The notes: generated by a model from the letters alone, not told the origin. A stretch of DNA of 46,596 bases from CAYHEQ01 sp964355795 (GCA_964355795.1 CAYHEQ010000002.1:1-46596), one strand, 5' to 3'. Shown: positions 22,673 to 32,351, counted from the first letter of the stretch. Made by a program: numbers and translations.

Positions 22673-25438
22673 ATGGATCGCATTTGTAGCCTCACGAAGA
22701 GATATTGGGTCGTAGTTATTATTTTTCTCGTCCCTATCCCGAGCCTTTTTTGGTTGCCAGGCGATAACTATATAGCTCGCGACAATATACACCCTGTGGC
22801 TTATGATTTTCCTTCTATGTTTATACAGGCTACGCGATATTTGTATTCATGGTCTTCTGGTGGGTTGGGAACCACGAATACTGAGCCATCAGGATTTATA
22901 TTCAATTTTATTACATCCTTGCTCTTTGGGGTCGGAGGCAATGCTCACAACGCTCAAGTACTAAGCCTATATCTTGGGTCTGTTGGGGCTATATTTGGCA
23001 TGTATCTTCTTGCCAGAACGTTGAAGTTTAGCCAGCTATCCTCTATCGTGGCTGGGGTTTTTTATTTAATAAGCCCATTCGTCTTTACCGGTATGCCACT
23101 GGGTCCGGCCAATCTTAGATTAATTCCATACCACATCATAACGCCCATCATGCTAGCTGTTTTTATTAAGGCGTTGAGGTCCGAGTTTTTTAGAAAATAT
23201 TTAGCTTTATTCGGTGTCGTTTCTCTTTTTGCGACCACTAGCTATGGTAGTCTGCAATATTTCATCTTGCACCTATTGATACTTTCTGTTTATGGCTTAT
23301 TCGCCATCTTTTTGGTAATAAAGAATAGAAAAAAGCTTTTCAGGGTAGTCTTCAGATTAATAGCGCTTTTTGCGGTCTTTTTTCTAATTAATTATTATTG
23401 GCTGAGTCCGTTGGTTTTTAATTTGCAAAATGTCTACGATTCACGGAACGAACCGGGGTTCTCCGCCAATCATGACAGCGACATGACAATTGGCACAAGC
23501 GCGCAAATCGTTGACGCTCTACAAATGATGCCATATATGGCTCAAAAATATATCTCCCCCTGGATGCAGTATTACGACGAGTTTTTGCCCACAGTTGCCC
23601 TTTTCATATTTTTGATGACAATACCCCTCATCTTTTTTGATAAAGAAAAGAGAAAACTGGCTTTGTTTCCAGGTCTTCTGTTGATTGTCTCCCTGTTCCT
23701 AACAAAAGGCGTCAACGAGCCCCTTGCTTTTGTCGGGAAGGCCATATTTTCTATTAGCCCTTACTTTACTCGTCTTTTTCGCAATGTGACATATTTTGAG
23801 CTAGTGGTCGTTTTGTCATTAGCTCTGTTGGTTGGTCTATCCGTGGGGGTTGTCGCGCGTAGGATAAGGCAAAGATGGCTATTGCAATCCAGTATAATAA
23901 TTATTATAGCCATGCTGATAATACTGGGGGGGCCATTTATTACGGGTATTGTCGTTAGGCAGGTCAATAATAACGGTTCATCACAATATAATCTGGTTCC
24001 TGACTATTTCAGGGAAGCAACGGACTTTTTGAAGAACAAAAGAGAGCATAGCCGTATCAATTCAGTACCGACATTCGCTTTTCAAGATGTCGTCAATTAT
24101 TATAAGTGGGATTTCATTTATGGAGGTAAATCGCCATTCGAGTCTTTTTCCGGAAAATCTGTCTATAGACCACTATACCCCCAGTTGATCGGTATGGTCG
24201 ATCCTGTGTTAGTCAAGATTCTGCATCCACGAGACGATAATATATCAAAAGAAGAATTCAACTTTCTTTCTGCAACTGCGAATGTTCGCTACGTTACTTT
24301 CCATAAGGATACAGCCTGGGACTTCATTCGCAAAATTGATCCGGTAAAATTTTCTAATCTTGACGTAGCAGATATAGAAAAATTTCTTTCTGATGATGAA
24401 GCGCTAGAAAAGATAAAAACATTTGGAAAGATTGACGTTTATAGATTTTCAAATGACAATTTTCTTCCCCAATTCTATACGGCAAAAAACATTTTCGTTT
24501 TTGACAAGAATGATCCAGATTTTATACCAAAAACATTGTCAGACATCAGTTACCAAGTTCGTTCGGCTATTTATTTAAAGGATCGGAACAGTGGCAACTC
24601 TCCGATTGATATTTTGCTGGAGCAACAAAAAGGTGAGGACAACAAGAAGGCGGACATCAAAGAAATAGAAAGTAAGATAAGCGGTTTAGAAAAAAAACTA
24701 GCTCTTTCTCGGCAAACATCAAGCATCAAGTATGAAATTGTCAAACTGAAATCGGATTTAGAAAAAGAAAAAAGTTCTCTCCGGGATCTTGTCGTGGCGC
24801 GAACTTTGAAGCTCCCGGTTTTGGAGTTCAAAAAAATTAATCCAACAAAATATAGGGTTATGGTTCATGGCGCCAGTGACATTTTTCCTTTAGTTTTTAG
24901 CGAGAGTTTTCAGGGAGGCTGGAAGGCATACCTGGCGGATTTGGAGGCCGAGGCCTACAGAGTTAACAAAAAGGCTATAAATAATTATAAGATTTGGGAT
25001 GAGAATAGCAGAGAGCAAGCAAACAGGAAAGAGCTAGGGGAATACATAAATAGTGGCTGGATCACTAGGTTGGGGGGTGACAATATCAAGTTTATTTCTA
25101 GAAATTTTGGTGGCACAATCCAGAATGATAATTTGCCGAACGGTAGTTTTCGTGAGACATGGTTCAAGAACCCCATTGTTGGCGAGGACAATCATATTTT
25201 GACAAATATTTATGCCAATAGCTGGGTGATCAATCCAACGCAGATATGCCAGGGGAGTAACCAGTGCATCAGAAACTCCGATGGTAGTTACGATCTGGAA
25301 TTGGTGGTAGAATATTGGCCACAGAGAGTATTCTATCTTGGAATGGTTGTTTCTGGGGTGACTCTCATGGGATGTTTAGTGGCCTATTTGATGACGCTAC
25401 GGGTAATTAGCAAAAAGAAAAAGAGAAAAAAGCTATGA
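22673..25438 (+). CDS. Large multi-spanning GT-C-like membrane protein
   Basis: 921 residues; AAAGGA lies about 10 nt before the ATG. Roughly a dozen hydrophobic segments fill residues 10-430, beginning with GDNYIARDNIHP and a SWSSGGLGTTNTEPSGF loop that resembles the N-terminal region of AftD/DUF3367-type arabinofuranosyltransferases. A large extracytoplasmic part follows, with a predicted coiled coil near 655-705 (KEIESKISGLEKKL, LKSDLEKEKSSL), and the chain ends in one more membrane segment and a basic tail. Such enzymes use polyprenyl-phosphate sugars on the outer face of the membrane. The next gene overlaps by 4 nt, and the two probably act together. Confidence 0.6.
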   Translation: MDRICSLTKRYWVVVIIFLVPIPSLFWLPGDNYIARDNIHPVAYDFPSMFIQATRYLYSWSSGGLGTTNTEPSGFIFNFITSLLFGVGGNAHNAQVLSLYLGSVGAIFGMYLLARTLKFSQLSSIVAGVFYLISPFVFTGMPLGPANLRLIPYHIITPIMLAVFIKALRSEFFRKYLALFGVVSLFATTSYGSLQYFILHLLILSVYGLFAIFLVIKNRKKLFRVVFRLIALFAVFFLINYYWLSPLVFNLQNVYDSRNEPGFSANHDSDMTIGTSAQIVDALQMMPYMAQKYISPWMQYYDEFLPTVALFIFLMTIPLIFFDKEKRKLALFPGLLLIVSLFLTKGVNEPLAFVGKAIFSISPYFTRLFRNVTYFELVVVLSLALLVGLSVGVVARRIRQRWLLQSSIIIIIAMLIILGGPFITGIVVRQVNNNGSSQYNLVPDYFREATDFLKNKREHSRINSVPTFAFQDVVNYYKWDFIYGGKSPFESFSGKSVYRPLYPQLIGMVDPVLVKILHPRDDNISKEEFNFLSATANVRYVTFHKDTAWDFIRKIDPVKFSNLDVADIEKFLSDDEALEKIKTFGKIDVYRFSNDNFLPQFYTAKNIFVFDKNDPDFIPKTLSDISYQVRSAIYLKDRNSGNSPIDILLEQQKGEDNKKADIKEIESKISGLEKKLALSRQTSSIKYEIVKLKSDLEKEKSSLRDLVVARTLKLPVLEFKKINPTKYRVMVHGASDIFPLVFSESFQGGWKAYLADLEAEAYRVNKKAINNYKIWDENSREQANRKELGEYINSGWITRLGGDNIKFISRNFGGTIQNDNLPNGSFRETWFKNPIVGEDNHILTNIYANSWVINPTQICQGSNQCIRNSDGSYDLELVVEYWPQRVFYLGMVVSGVTLMGCLVAYLMTLRVISKKKKRKKL

Positions 25439-27108
25439 AAAAATTATTAAAAAAGATTTTTTCAAAAAAAGCATGGGGATATGCCCCGTACTTTTTACTT
25501 GTCTTGACGGTTGTTTTGCCTTGGTTTTTTCACTCCGGTTATCTTTTTTTCACTGATTTTGTTGTGGGGCCAAACCTACAGATCAATTGGCTTACCTCTA
25601 GTATTATATCTGATTTATTTTTAAATTTTTTTGGTCTTTTTCTTCCGCCTGATTTAGCCCAAAAATTTCTTATTACGACGATATTGCTATTTTTGGTTTT
25701 TGCCGGCAAGAGGCTCGGTTCTGTCTTATTGCCCAAAAAGCCAGCTTTAGTTTTTTTGGTTAGCGCTTTTTTTATTTTTAATCCTTTCGTCTATGATCGG
25801 ATGGGGTACGGACAATTTGGCCTTGTCTTGGCGATGGGGCTTATGACTTTTGCTGTCAGCTATCTTGTTGAGTATTTAGAAAAAAAGCAAAATAAGCAGA
25901 TTTTGCTAGCCGGTGTCTTTTCTGGCTTCTCTATACTTTTTGTTGTTCACTTTGTTTTTTTCAATCTTATTTTTTATTCCCTATTTCTTATTATCACCAT
26001 CATCAGGCGCAGAGAGTATGCGTGGAAGAAGCTCATCCCTAGTCTTTTGTTAGTTCTGTTGATTGTCTCGGCTATAAATTTCAGCTTAATTGTCGGTTTT
26101 TTTCTCAATTATTTGGGTGGCAAAGATTTTTTAAACACGGAGATTACCAGGCAAGACTTTATCGCTTTTCAAACAGTCGGTCGCGATATTTGGCAGGCTT
26201 TTTCTAATGTTTTCCTAATGGGAGGATTTTGGGGTAAAGACCAGTACCGCTATATTGATCTAACCCTTATGACTCAAAGTTGGGGCAGGAGCTTTATCAT
26301 CCTTTTGCCTATTATGATGTGGGGGGTCATCGCTACTTTTCGAGACAAAAAAAGAAAAAACTTTGCCATCGGCTTAGTGATTATAGCCCTTGTCGCGATA
26401 TTCCTAGCTCTTGGAGTTAGAACGGGCATTGGGGAGAAAGTTACTTTTTTCCTCTTTGATCGCCTGCCTTTTTATAAAGGTATGCGCGAGACGCAAAAGT
26501 GGGTTTCGGTGTTGGTAATTTGTTACGGGATGTTTCTCGCTTGGGGATTGGATGCTTTGTTCTCAACAAAGTTGGTAAAGAAGCATAGCTTTTTGTTTGT
26601 AGTTATTTTGCTAGTTACTATTGCTATGCAAGCGCCCCTGATGTTCTGGGGTATGAGAGGGCAATTTCAGCCCACCAATTATCCTGCCGATTGGCAGGAT
26701 ATAAATAAGTTTATAAAGCTAGAAAGCTACAAAGCTAAAAGTAAAGAATGCGATGAGAAGATTTTGTTCTTACCGTGGCACACCTATATGAGCTTTGGAT
26801 TTACCGGCAGAATAGTTGCAAATCCTGCTCGGAATTTTTTTCAATGCCCAGTCATTTCTGGCACCAACATGGAGTGGGGGGGGATTTATGATAATAGTGG
26901 AAAAAAGGAAGGAGAGCTAGTAAGTAAATGGTTGGACGCCAAGGGGGACACAGACCTTTTGAAGAAAAATGAGCTCAATATCGGTTACGTTATCTTGGCC
27001 AAAGATGTTGACTGGGCTAATTATTCTTGGCTGAAAGAGAGAAAGGAACAAATGATGGCTATCAGGGAGACAGATCATTTAATCCTCTATGGGGCTATCA
27101 ATGAATAA
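25435..27108 (+). CDS. Second multi-spanning GT-C-like membrane protein
   Basis: 557 residues with about 12 hydrophobic segments up to residue ~400 and a soluble C-terminal part. LFFTDFVVGPNLQINW near the N-terminus and FNPFVYDRMGYGQFG correspond to the first loops of GT-C-type transferases, where acidic residues bind substrate. ATGA overlap with the 921-residue gene points to a joint role, perhaps as paralogous transferases acting on the exported glycan. The exact family is not certain. Confidence 0.55.
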   Translation: MKKLLKKIFSKKAWGYAPYFLLVLTVVLPWFFHSGYLFFTDFVVGPNLQINWLTSSIISDLFLNFFGLFLPPDLAQKFLITTILLFLVFAGKRLGSVLLPKKPALVFLVSAFFIFNPFVYDRMGYGQFGLVLAMGLMTFAVSYLVEYLEKKQNKQILLAGVFSGFSILFVVHFVFFNLIFYSLFLIITIIRRREYAWKKLIPSLLLVLLIVSAINFSLIVGFFLNYLGGKDFLNTEITRQDFIAFQTVGRDIWQAFSNVFLMGGFWGKDQYRYIDLTLMTQSWGRSFIILLPIMMWGVIATFRDKKRKNFAIGLVIIALVAIFLALGVRTGIGEKVTFFLFDRLPFYKGMRETQKWVSVLVICYGMFLAWGLDALFSTKLVKKHSFLFVVILLVTIAMQAPLMFWGMRGQFQPTNYPADWQDINKFIKLESYKAKSKECDEKILFLPWHTYMSFGFTGRIVANPARNFFQCPVISGTNMEWGGIYDNSGKKEGELVSKWLDAKGDTDLLKKNELNIGYVILAKDVDWANYSWLKERKEQMMAIRETDHLILYGAINE

Positions 27109-27772
27109 AAAAAAGTTTTCAAAAATATTTCAATTATTGTCCAATGATATAGCGGAATTCTTTCCCTATTTTTTCGTTTTTTATTTGATTGCCCTTATTG
27201 TTTCTGCCCTTAATGAGTCTTGGCATCTATTTTTTTATTGGCCAGCTTTCCATTTCTTTATTGTTTTATTCGCCTTAATCGCTGTTTTTTCCGAAAATGT
27301 TCGCGAACCAATCTACAGAAAAGTAAAAAGGAGCGAACAGTTAAGGCGCGACACATTATATTTTTTTTGGTCCCCCTTTGTTCTTTTTGCCTATTCACTA
27401 AGGATATTTTTCTATATGGCGACCAAGATGGCCAAGAGGCTATACCTACTTTCTATTGAGGGGTTGACCAAAAAGAATATCTTTAGGGTGACCACCATTA
27501 TTGTTGTTTTGGCCTTTGTGCTTTACGTTGGTACCGGAGTTCTGGATTCTATCACTATATTTTACGCTCTTGTAGCAATCTTTTTTCTACTAGACCTTCG
27601 CATTAGCGCGTGGGCGACATTGATACTGCTGGCTATTTGTTCAATAGCTCTAGTCTTTAAAAAAAATGGACTGGCAGAAATCAGCGCGATTTACGCTTAT
27701 TATTTTCTGATAATTACAGTGGTATCGCAGATAAAAGAAGTCTTTTTGGATGGCAAGAGCGACAAAATTTAG
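27101..27772 (+). CDS. Small polytopic membrane protein
   Basis: 223 residues from the ATG at 27101, which overlaps the previous stop (ATGAATAA). Two hydrophobic hairpins at the N-terminus, a basic middle (YRKVKRSEQLRRD) and three or so more segments towards the C-terminus. I do not recognise a family. As the last gene of the glycan operon it could be an accessory subunit of the two large membrane proteins. Confidence 0.55.
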   Translation: MNKKKFSKIFQLLSNDIAEFFPYFFVFYLIALIVSALNESWHLFFYWPAFHFFIVLFALIAVFSENVREPIYRKVKRSEQLRRDTLYFFWSPFVLFAYSLRIFFYMATKMAKRLYLLSIEGLTKKNIFRVTTIIVVLAFVLYVGTGVLDSITIFYALVAIFFLLDLRISAWATLILLAICSIALVFKKNGLAEISAIYAYYFLIITVVSQIKEVFLDGKSDKI

Positions 27773-27918
27773 GACTTACGCGCACCCAACCTTTTCCGCA
27801 AAGATGTCCGACATCAAAGGATGCCCAGATGTCGGACATCAAAATACGCACCGAGTTTTTAGAAACAAACTAACAATCGCACGGTAATCAAAAGATAAGA
27901 TTAGGCGCGTAAGTCCTA
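27770..27918. mobile_element. M element copy 1 (MITE-like) with nested R2 hairpin
   Basis: 149 bp with perfect 14-bp terminal inverted repeats (27770-27783, 27905-27918; outer part TAGGACTTACGCG). Inside, an R2 hairpin with stem GATGTCCGACATC and loop AAAGGATGCCCA (27803-27840) sits between CGCAAA and AAAATACGCA. Copy 2 at 40400-40564 has the same ends and the same junctions. No transposase is encoded. It begins one base before the end of the previous stop codon. Confidence 0.8.
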
Positions 27919-28192
27919 AGATTAAGAGCTAGCCAAAAAAAAGGGTGGGGATTTAGATTTTTTGGTATTGCGCAGTAAGTTGTTTGTGCTATAATTTATT
28001 TAAGTATATTTTATTTTTTGTAGCACTTATTTTAATGCTTGAAAAAATGAGCTTATTTTACGAATTATTTTGTTAATATTTATCCACAGGAGACTCTTTT
28101 AGATTTGCGTCAAGTCTCAAAACAATAGTATAAACTACAAAATAATAAATTAATATAAAAATAGTTTTTAAATTAAAATAAGGGAGGTAGCC
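27773..28192. other. Spacer with M element and surface-protein leader
   Basis: The 420 bases hold the rest of M copy 1, an AT-rich stretch, two possible promoters for the gene at 28193 and its ribosome site AGGGAGG (28181-28187). No reading frame is convincing. Confidence 0.6.
27990..27995 (+). promoter_or_regulatory. Extended -10 promoter of the second surface protein
   Basis: TGC-TATAAT with a weak TTGCGC 16 nt upstream. It would give a leader of about 190 nt. A second candidate, TTGCGT (28105-28110), 18 nt, TATAAA (28129-28134), lies nearer the gene. Confidence 0.5.
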
Positions 28193-30223
28193 ATGAGGTT
28201 TAATGTTAAAGAATTTTTCAGACAAGACAGCAATTTCGCGAGAATTATTTTTTCAACATTCGTTTTGATTGCGTTTTTGTTGGTCTTTAGCCCAGCGATA
28301 GCGCAATTTTTGCGTTATGACGGGGCTACCGGTGGTTGGGGTTACGGTTATGGTTACGGTTATGGTTACGGCTATGGGACCGACGCCGGATTGCTTAGTG
28401 GCTACAAGACCGACTTTAGTGATTCAGATAAGAGTGTTTATGGTCTCGGTTATGGTTATGGTTATATGGTGGCAGCTCCTGCGGGTGGCGTGGGTGGCAC
28501 CTATACTATAACTAGCGCTGATTTGGGCAATCTGTATGTTGCCGGTTTGGTTAGTATCCCTGGCACCGACCCTACGGCGGTTGCTTCGGTTACCTTCAAT
28601 GACGCTGTGACAGTAACGGCCACTGCTAGCGCAGGCACTATATCCGTAGCTATTCCCGATGGAGCTGTTTTTACAAAGACAGCTGGTGGTAACTTTGATT
28701 TTTCTTCTGTGGCCTCATCAGACCAAACTACGGCTGCTTCTGGAGCCATCAGCAACAAGACTACTCGAGGAGCCATACAATTTGGTATTTCAAGTGTAGG
28801 TCTTACTTCTAGTGTGGCTACTACCATCAATATACCGGTTGGCGCGAGTCACGATGGCACTCTTATGACTGTTTATCAGAGTGAAACGGCCGCTTCCTCC
28901 GGGTATAGTAGCGCTAGCACTTGCATCATCGGCGCTGTGACGAGTGGTTTCTGTACCTTTACTACTACCACTTTCTCCTACTTTGCTGTAGCTGAGACTC
29001 CAAGCGGTGGCGGTGGCGGAGGCGGTGGAGGTGGAGACAGTACGGCTCCAACCGGCACTATCACTATCAATAGTGGCGATGCCAGCACCACTTCAAGAAC
29101 AGTCACCCTATCCTTTACGGCTACCGATAGTGGCGGATCAGTGCCAATCATGGGTGTATCCGCTACCTCAGATTTTGCCAACGTTTCATGGGAAGCCTAT
29201 GCTTCTAGTAAAACATGGACATTAACAGAAGGGAATGGCGTCAAGACTGTTTATGTCAAATTCAAAGATTCTTCCAGCAATATCTCTTCTGCTTTCTCTG
29301 ACACCATCACGCTTGGTAGTCAAGCTACCGATCAGGTAGTAGTGGTGCCTCCAACAACGGATACCGTGGTAGTCCCACCGGAGACCACTGTTATCCCAGT
29401 AGCGCAAAGAGTGGAAAACGGCACTTATTCTTATGAATATGTCGGTCAATCCGCTTATCCGTCCAATCTTACTCCTGGCGCTACTACTGATGTCTGGATT
29501 GAACTCAAGAATACAGGTACTTCTTATTGGTACAATTCTGGTAATAGAGTAACGCGTCTTGGAGCTGGTTCCAAATTCGGCAACAAGAATCAACAGAGAG
29601 ACTATGCGAGCGAATTTAATGACATTTCATGGGTTTCCAAGAATAGACCGGTTCAAGCGAGCAAAGCCGAGACCAAGACTAATGAAACAACCAAATTTGC
29701 TTTCAAGATCAAGGTTCCTGACAAAGCAGGTACTTACAAAGCTTACTTTACTCCAGTGGTAGACGGTTATATGTGGCTAAATGATATCGGTATTTATTGG
29801 CAGGTGACGGTATCTGGGACAGCCAATACCTATGATTGGCAGTATGTTACTCAATCTCCATATCCTGCCACAATGGCTCCTGGTGCAGAAACGGATGTCT
29901 GGGTTGAGGTCAAAAATACCGGCACAAAGACCTGGATGAATAGTGGAGGTAACCCAATTCGTCTTGGCGCCGGCAGTAGCTTTGGCAACAAGAATCAGGC
30001 GAGAGACTACACCAGTGAATTCGTGGCCGGCAATTGGCTTTCTGCCAATAGGCCAGTCTCTATTCGCGACGCTTCAGTGGCTCCTGGCGCGACTACCAAA
30101 TTTGAATTCAAGATTAAGGCTCCTTCATCAGCTGGTACTTATAAGGCCTACTTTACTCCGGTAGCCGAATTCGCTACTTGGATGAGAGACATTGGCTTGT
30201 ACTGGGAAGTGAAGGTTCAGTAA
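28193..30223 (+). CDS. Surface protein with GY-rich tract and two NBR1-Ig-like domains
   Basis: 676 residues; AGGGAGG lies 5 nt before the ATG. An N-terminal signal or anchor (17-40) is followed by a glycine-tyrosine tract (50-62, again near 86-92) coded by a 12-bp minisatellite. Then come a serine/threonine-rich beta domain with one cysteine pair (about 235-260), a glycine run (~271-281), an Ig-like domain, and two ~130-residue domains at the C-terminus with WIELKNTGTSYW/WVEVKNTGTKTW and KAYFTPV. These are close copies of the N-terminal domain of the 1336-residue protein. Probably an exported adhesin or surface-layer partner; the shared domain may bind a common cell-wall ligand. Confidence 0.7.
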   Translation: MRFNVKEFFRQDSNFARIIFSTFVLIAFLLVFSPAIAQFLRYDGATGGWGYGYGYGYGYGYGTDAGLLSGYKTDFSDSDKSVYGLGYGYGYMVAAPAGGVGGTYTITSADLGNLYVAGLVSIPGTDPTAVASVTFNDAVTVTATASAGTISVAIPDGAVFTKTAGGNFDFSSVASSDQTTAASGAISNKTTRGAIQFGISSVGLTSSVATTINIPVGASHDGTLMTVYQSETAASSGYSSASTCIIGAVTSGFCTFTTTTFSYFAVAETPSGGGGGGGGGGDSTAPTGTITINSGDASTTSRTVTLSFTATDSGGSVPIMGVSATSDFANVSWEAYASSKTWTLTEGNGVKTVYVKFKDSSSNISSAFSDTITLGSQATDQVVVVPPTTDTVVVPPETTVIPVAQRVENGTYSYEYVGQSAYPSNLTPGATTDVWIELKNTGTSYWYNSGNRVTRLGAGSKFGNKNQQRDYASEFNDISWVSKNRPVQASKAETKTNETTKFAFKIKVPDKAGTYKAYFTPVVDGYMWLNDIGIYWQVTVSGTANTYDWQYVTQSPYPATMAPGAETDVWVEVKNTGTKTWMNSGGNPIRLGAGSSFGNKNQARDYTSEFVAGNWLSANRPVSIRDASVAPGATTKFEFKIKAPSSAGTYKAYFTPVAEFATWMRDIGLYWEVKVQ

Positions 30224-30244
30224 AGATAAAGACAATTGAAACGA

Positions 30245-30284
30245 AAAACCCCCGCCTATTCAGCAAACTCAAGGCGGGGGTTTT
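30245..30284. terminator. Strong terminator after the second surface protein
   Basis: AAAACCCCCGCC (30245-30256) pairs with GGCGGGGGTTTT (30273-30284): a perfect 12-bp stem ending in T4, 20 nt after the stop codon. Confidence 0.9.
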
Positions 30285-30389
30285 GATTATAACAATCAAG
30301 GTGAAAAAGGATATATCCCTCTTTTGTTTTTCGGGGAGTATAGTATACTCTAATAATCACTATCATAAAGGGAACAATCGGGTTGTTTC

Positions 30390-30635
30390 ATGCCAGAAGA
30401 TAATATCCAAATAATAAAACAGGATAATGTCGAAATACGGATTATACGAGATGAGTGTATCAGCGCCGCTATATGCTTGGTTTACGCTCCGAAGACATTT
30501 GACCTAGACGAGAAAGAGATTGCGATAATCAGAGAAGAAGCGTGGGACGATCTAGGCAAAATCATCTCGGCGGCCAAGGCCTGCCCCACCCTGGCTATTG
30601 AAGTCTACAAAGACGGGCAAAAAGTCTTCCCGTAG
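30390..30635 (+). CDS. Small ferredoxin
   Basis: 81 residues. Cys23-x5-Cys29 (DECISAAICLVYAPKTF) and Cys65-Pro (KACPTLAIEV) form the three-cysteine pattern of monocluster ferredoxins (3Fe-4S, or 4Fe-4S with a non-cysteine ligand); the usual second cysteine is replaced by alanine. It lies 12 nt before a radical SAM gene and is the likely electron donor for it. A possible -10 box (TATACT, 30344-30349) lies upstream, but no clear -35. Confidence 0.8.
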   Translation: MPEDNIQIIKQDNVEIRIIRDECISAAICLVYAPKTFDLDEKEIAIIREEAWDDLGKIISAAKACPTLAIEVYKDGQKVFP

Positions 30636-30647
30636 TAATTATTTTTT

Positions 30648-32351
30648 ATGGAAAAGGCTCCATCTCAAACCCAAAATACAGCGACACAAAGCGATGTCTC
30701 GCATATTGCAGTGGCGGTGGGATACCCGCCTATTCAGTCTGACAAGGGCACTCCGCTTTTGAGTCAAAATAGACAATTTCAATTCTTTAATTCCCCGACC
30801 TATATTTACCCCATGGTGCCGGCCTACGCCGCTTCCAATCTCCAGGACAAGGGCTACAAGGTCTATTGGATGGACGGTACGGCCGAGAGGAAACATTACG
30901 ACCAATGGGTAGAAGAACTTCGCGCTACGGGGGCTAATTATTTTTTACTGGAGACAAAGGCGCCGGTGGTCAAGCGACACTGGAAGATAATTGACGATCT
31001 GAAGAAAAAGATACCAGAATTAAAGATTATCTTGGTCGGCGATCATGCCACTTTCATGCCTCTGGAGAGTTTCGAAAATAGCGCGGTTGACTATATTATC
31101 AAGGGCGGGGACTATGATTTCGCCATTGTCAATCTGCTCAATCATCTTTATCGAGGAGAGGCGCTGGAAGGGGGGATATACTGGCGGGAAGGCAATTGTG
31201 ACATCCAAACTGTCTCTAGTGGCGAGACGATACTGCCTAGCGGAGAAAAGATTTACGATTCTGGGCCACTTTTGCTCAAGCATCGTCTGGACGATCTGCC
31301 CTTCGTTGATCGCGATCTGACCAAATGGAAGCTTTATGCTTACGAAAACGGCAATTACAAATACACGCCGGCCACTTATATGTATAGCGGTCGCGATTGT
31401 TGGTGGAATCGTTGCACCTTTTGTGTCTGGGATCACACGATTAATCCCGTAGGATCATATAGGAGCTTTTCTCCGGAGCGTCTCTTTGCTGAAGTTAAAT
31501 ATGTCGTGGACAATTATGGCGTCAAAGAAATCTTTGATGATGCCGGCACTTTGTTTATCGGGCCAAAACTCAAAAAATTTTGCGAATTGCTCATTGACAG
31601 CGGTTATAACAAAAAAGTTGTGTATGGTTGCAATATGCGTTTTAACGCTCTCACTCAAGATTATTACGATCTGATGAGGCGAGCTGGATTTCGCTTCATC
31701 CTCTACGGGATGGAATCGGGCAATCAAAAAACGCTAGACAAGCTCGATAAGGGGACGCAGGAGGCCGATACTATCAATGGCTCGCGTATGGCCTCCTCGG
31801 CCGGGCTGGAGCCTCACGCCACTATCATGCTCGGCTACCCGTGGGAGAGCTACGAGGATGCCAAAAGAACGATTGATGTGGCGAAATATTGCTTCAAAAA
31901 GGGCTATTTTCATACCATGCAGGCGACTATCGTGATACCTTATCCCGGCACGCCATTATGGAAAGAAGCCAAAGAAAAGGGTTGGTTACTCACGGAAGAT
32001 TATGAGGAATATGATATGCGCGGACCGGTGCTCCAGATTCCTTTCGAGGAAAAAAAGCTCATGGATCTAACGCAGAGCCTTTACTCGTCTTTTTTCTCCC
32101 CGCAGTTTATCCTTCGCAAAATTTTCAGTATTCGCAGACCGAGTGATGTCAAATTTTTCGTAATTGCAGGCAAGAAATTGATAGGACATTTGCTGGATTT
32201 CGACCCGGCGCAAACCAAGGTCAGCTTTCGTTCAAAAAGATTTTGGAAAAATGCTCTCTCAAAGTTGTTTGGCAATTTTGTCAAAAACAAGACCTCTGTT
32301 GACAAAGAAAAAGATCTCGTCAAGCTGGAAGACAGCGCCGTCAATCAATAA
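30648..32351 (+). CDS. B12-type radical SAM protein with CX4CX2C motif
   Basis: 567 residues. Residues 18-170 form a cobalamin-type Rossmann domain (YPMVPAYAASNLQDKGYKV, KIILVGDHATFMP). The radical SAM cysteines are Cys251-x4-Cys256-x2-Cys259 (GRDCWWNRCTFC), one residue longer than the standard CX3CX2C but similar to the GCWWGKCTFC form of some B12 radical SAM proteins. LYGMESGNQ and IPYPGTPLW follow. It sits directly after a ferredoxin gene and ends at the scaffold gap. The substrate is unknown; it could act with the glycan cluster, but it has its own transcription unit. Confidence 0.82.
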   Translation: MEKAPSQTQNTATQSDVSHIAVAVGYPPIQSDKGTPLLSQNRQFQFFNSPTYIYPMVPAYAASNLQDKGYKVYWMDGTAERKHYDQWVEELRATGANYFLLETKAPVVKRHWKIIDDLKKKIPELKIILVGDHATFMPLESFENSAVDYIIKGGDYDFAIVNLLNHLYRGEALEGGIYWREGNCDIQTVSSGETILPSGEKIYDSGPLLLKHRLDDLPFVDRDLTKWKLYAYENGNYKYTPATYMYSGRDCWWNRCTFCVWDHTINPVGSYRSFSPERLFAEVKYVVDNYGVKEIFDDAGTLFIGPKLKKFCELLIDSGYNKKVVYGCNMRFNALTQDYYDLMRRAGFRFILYGMESGNQKTLDKLDKGTQEADTINGSRMASSAGLEPHATIMLGYPWESYEDAKRTIDVAKYCFKKGYFHTMQATIVIPYPGTPLWKEAKEKGWLLTEDYEEYDMRGPVLQIPFEEKKLMDLTQSLYSSFFSPQFILRKIFSIRRPSDVKFFVIAGKKLIGHLLDFDPAQTKVSFRSKRFWKNALSKLFGNFVKNKTSVDKEKDLVKLEDSAVNQ

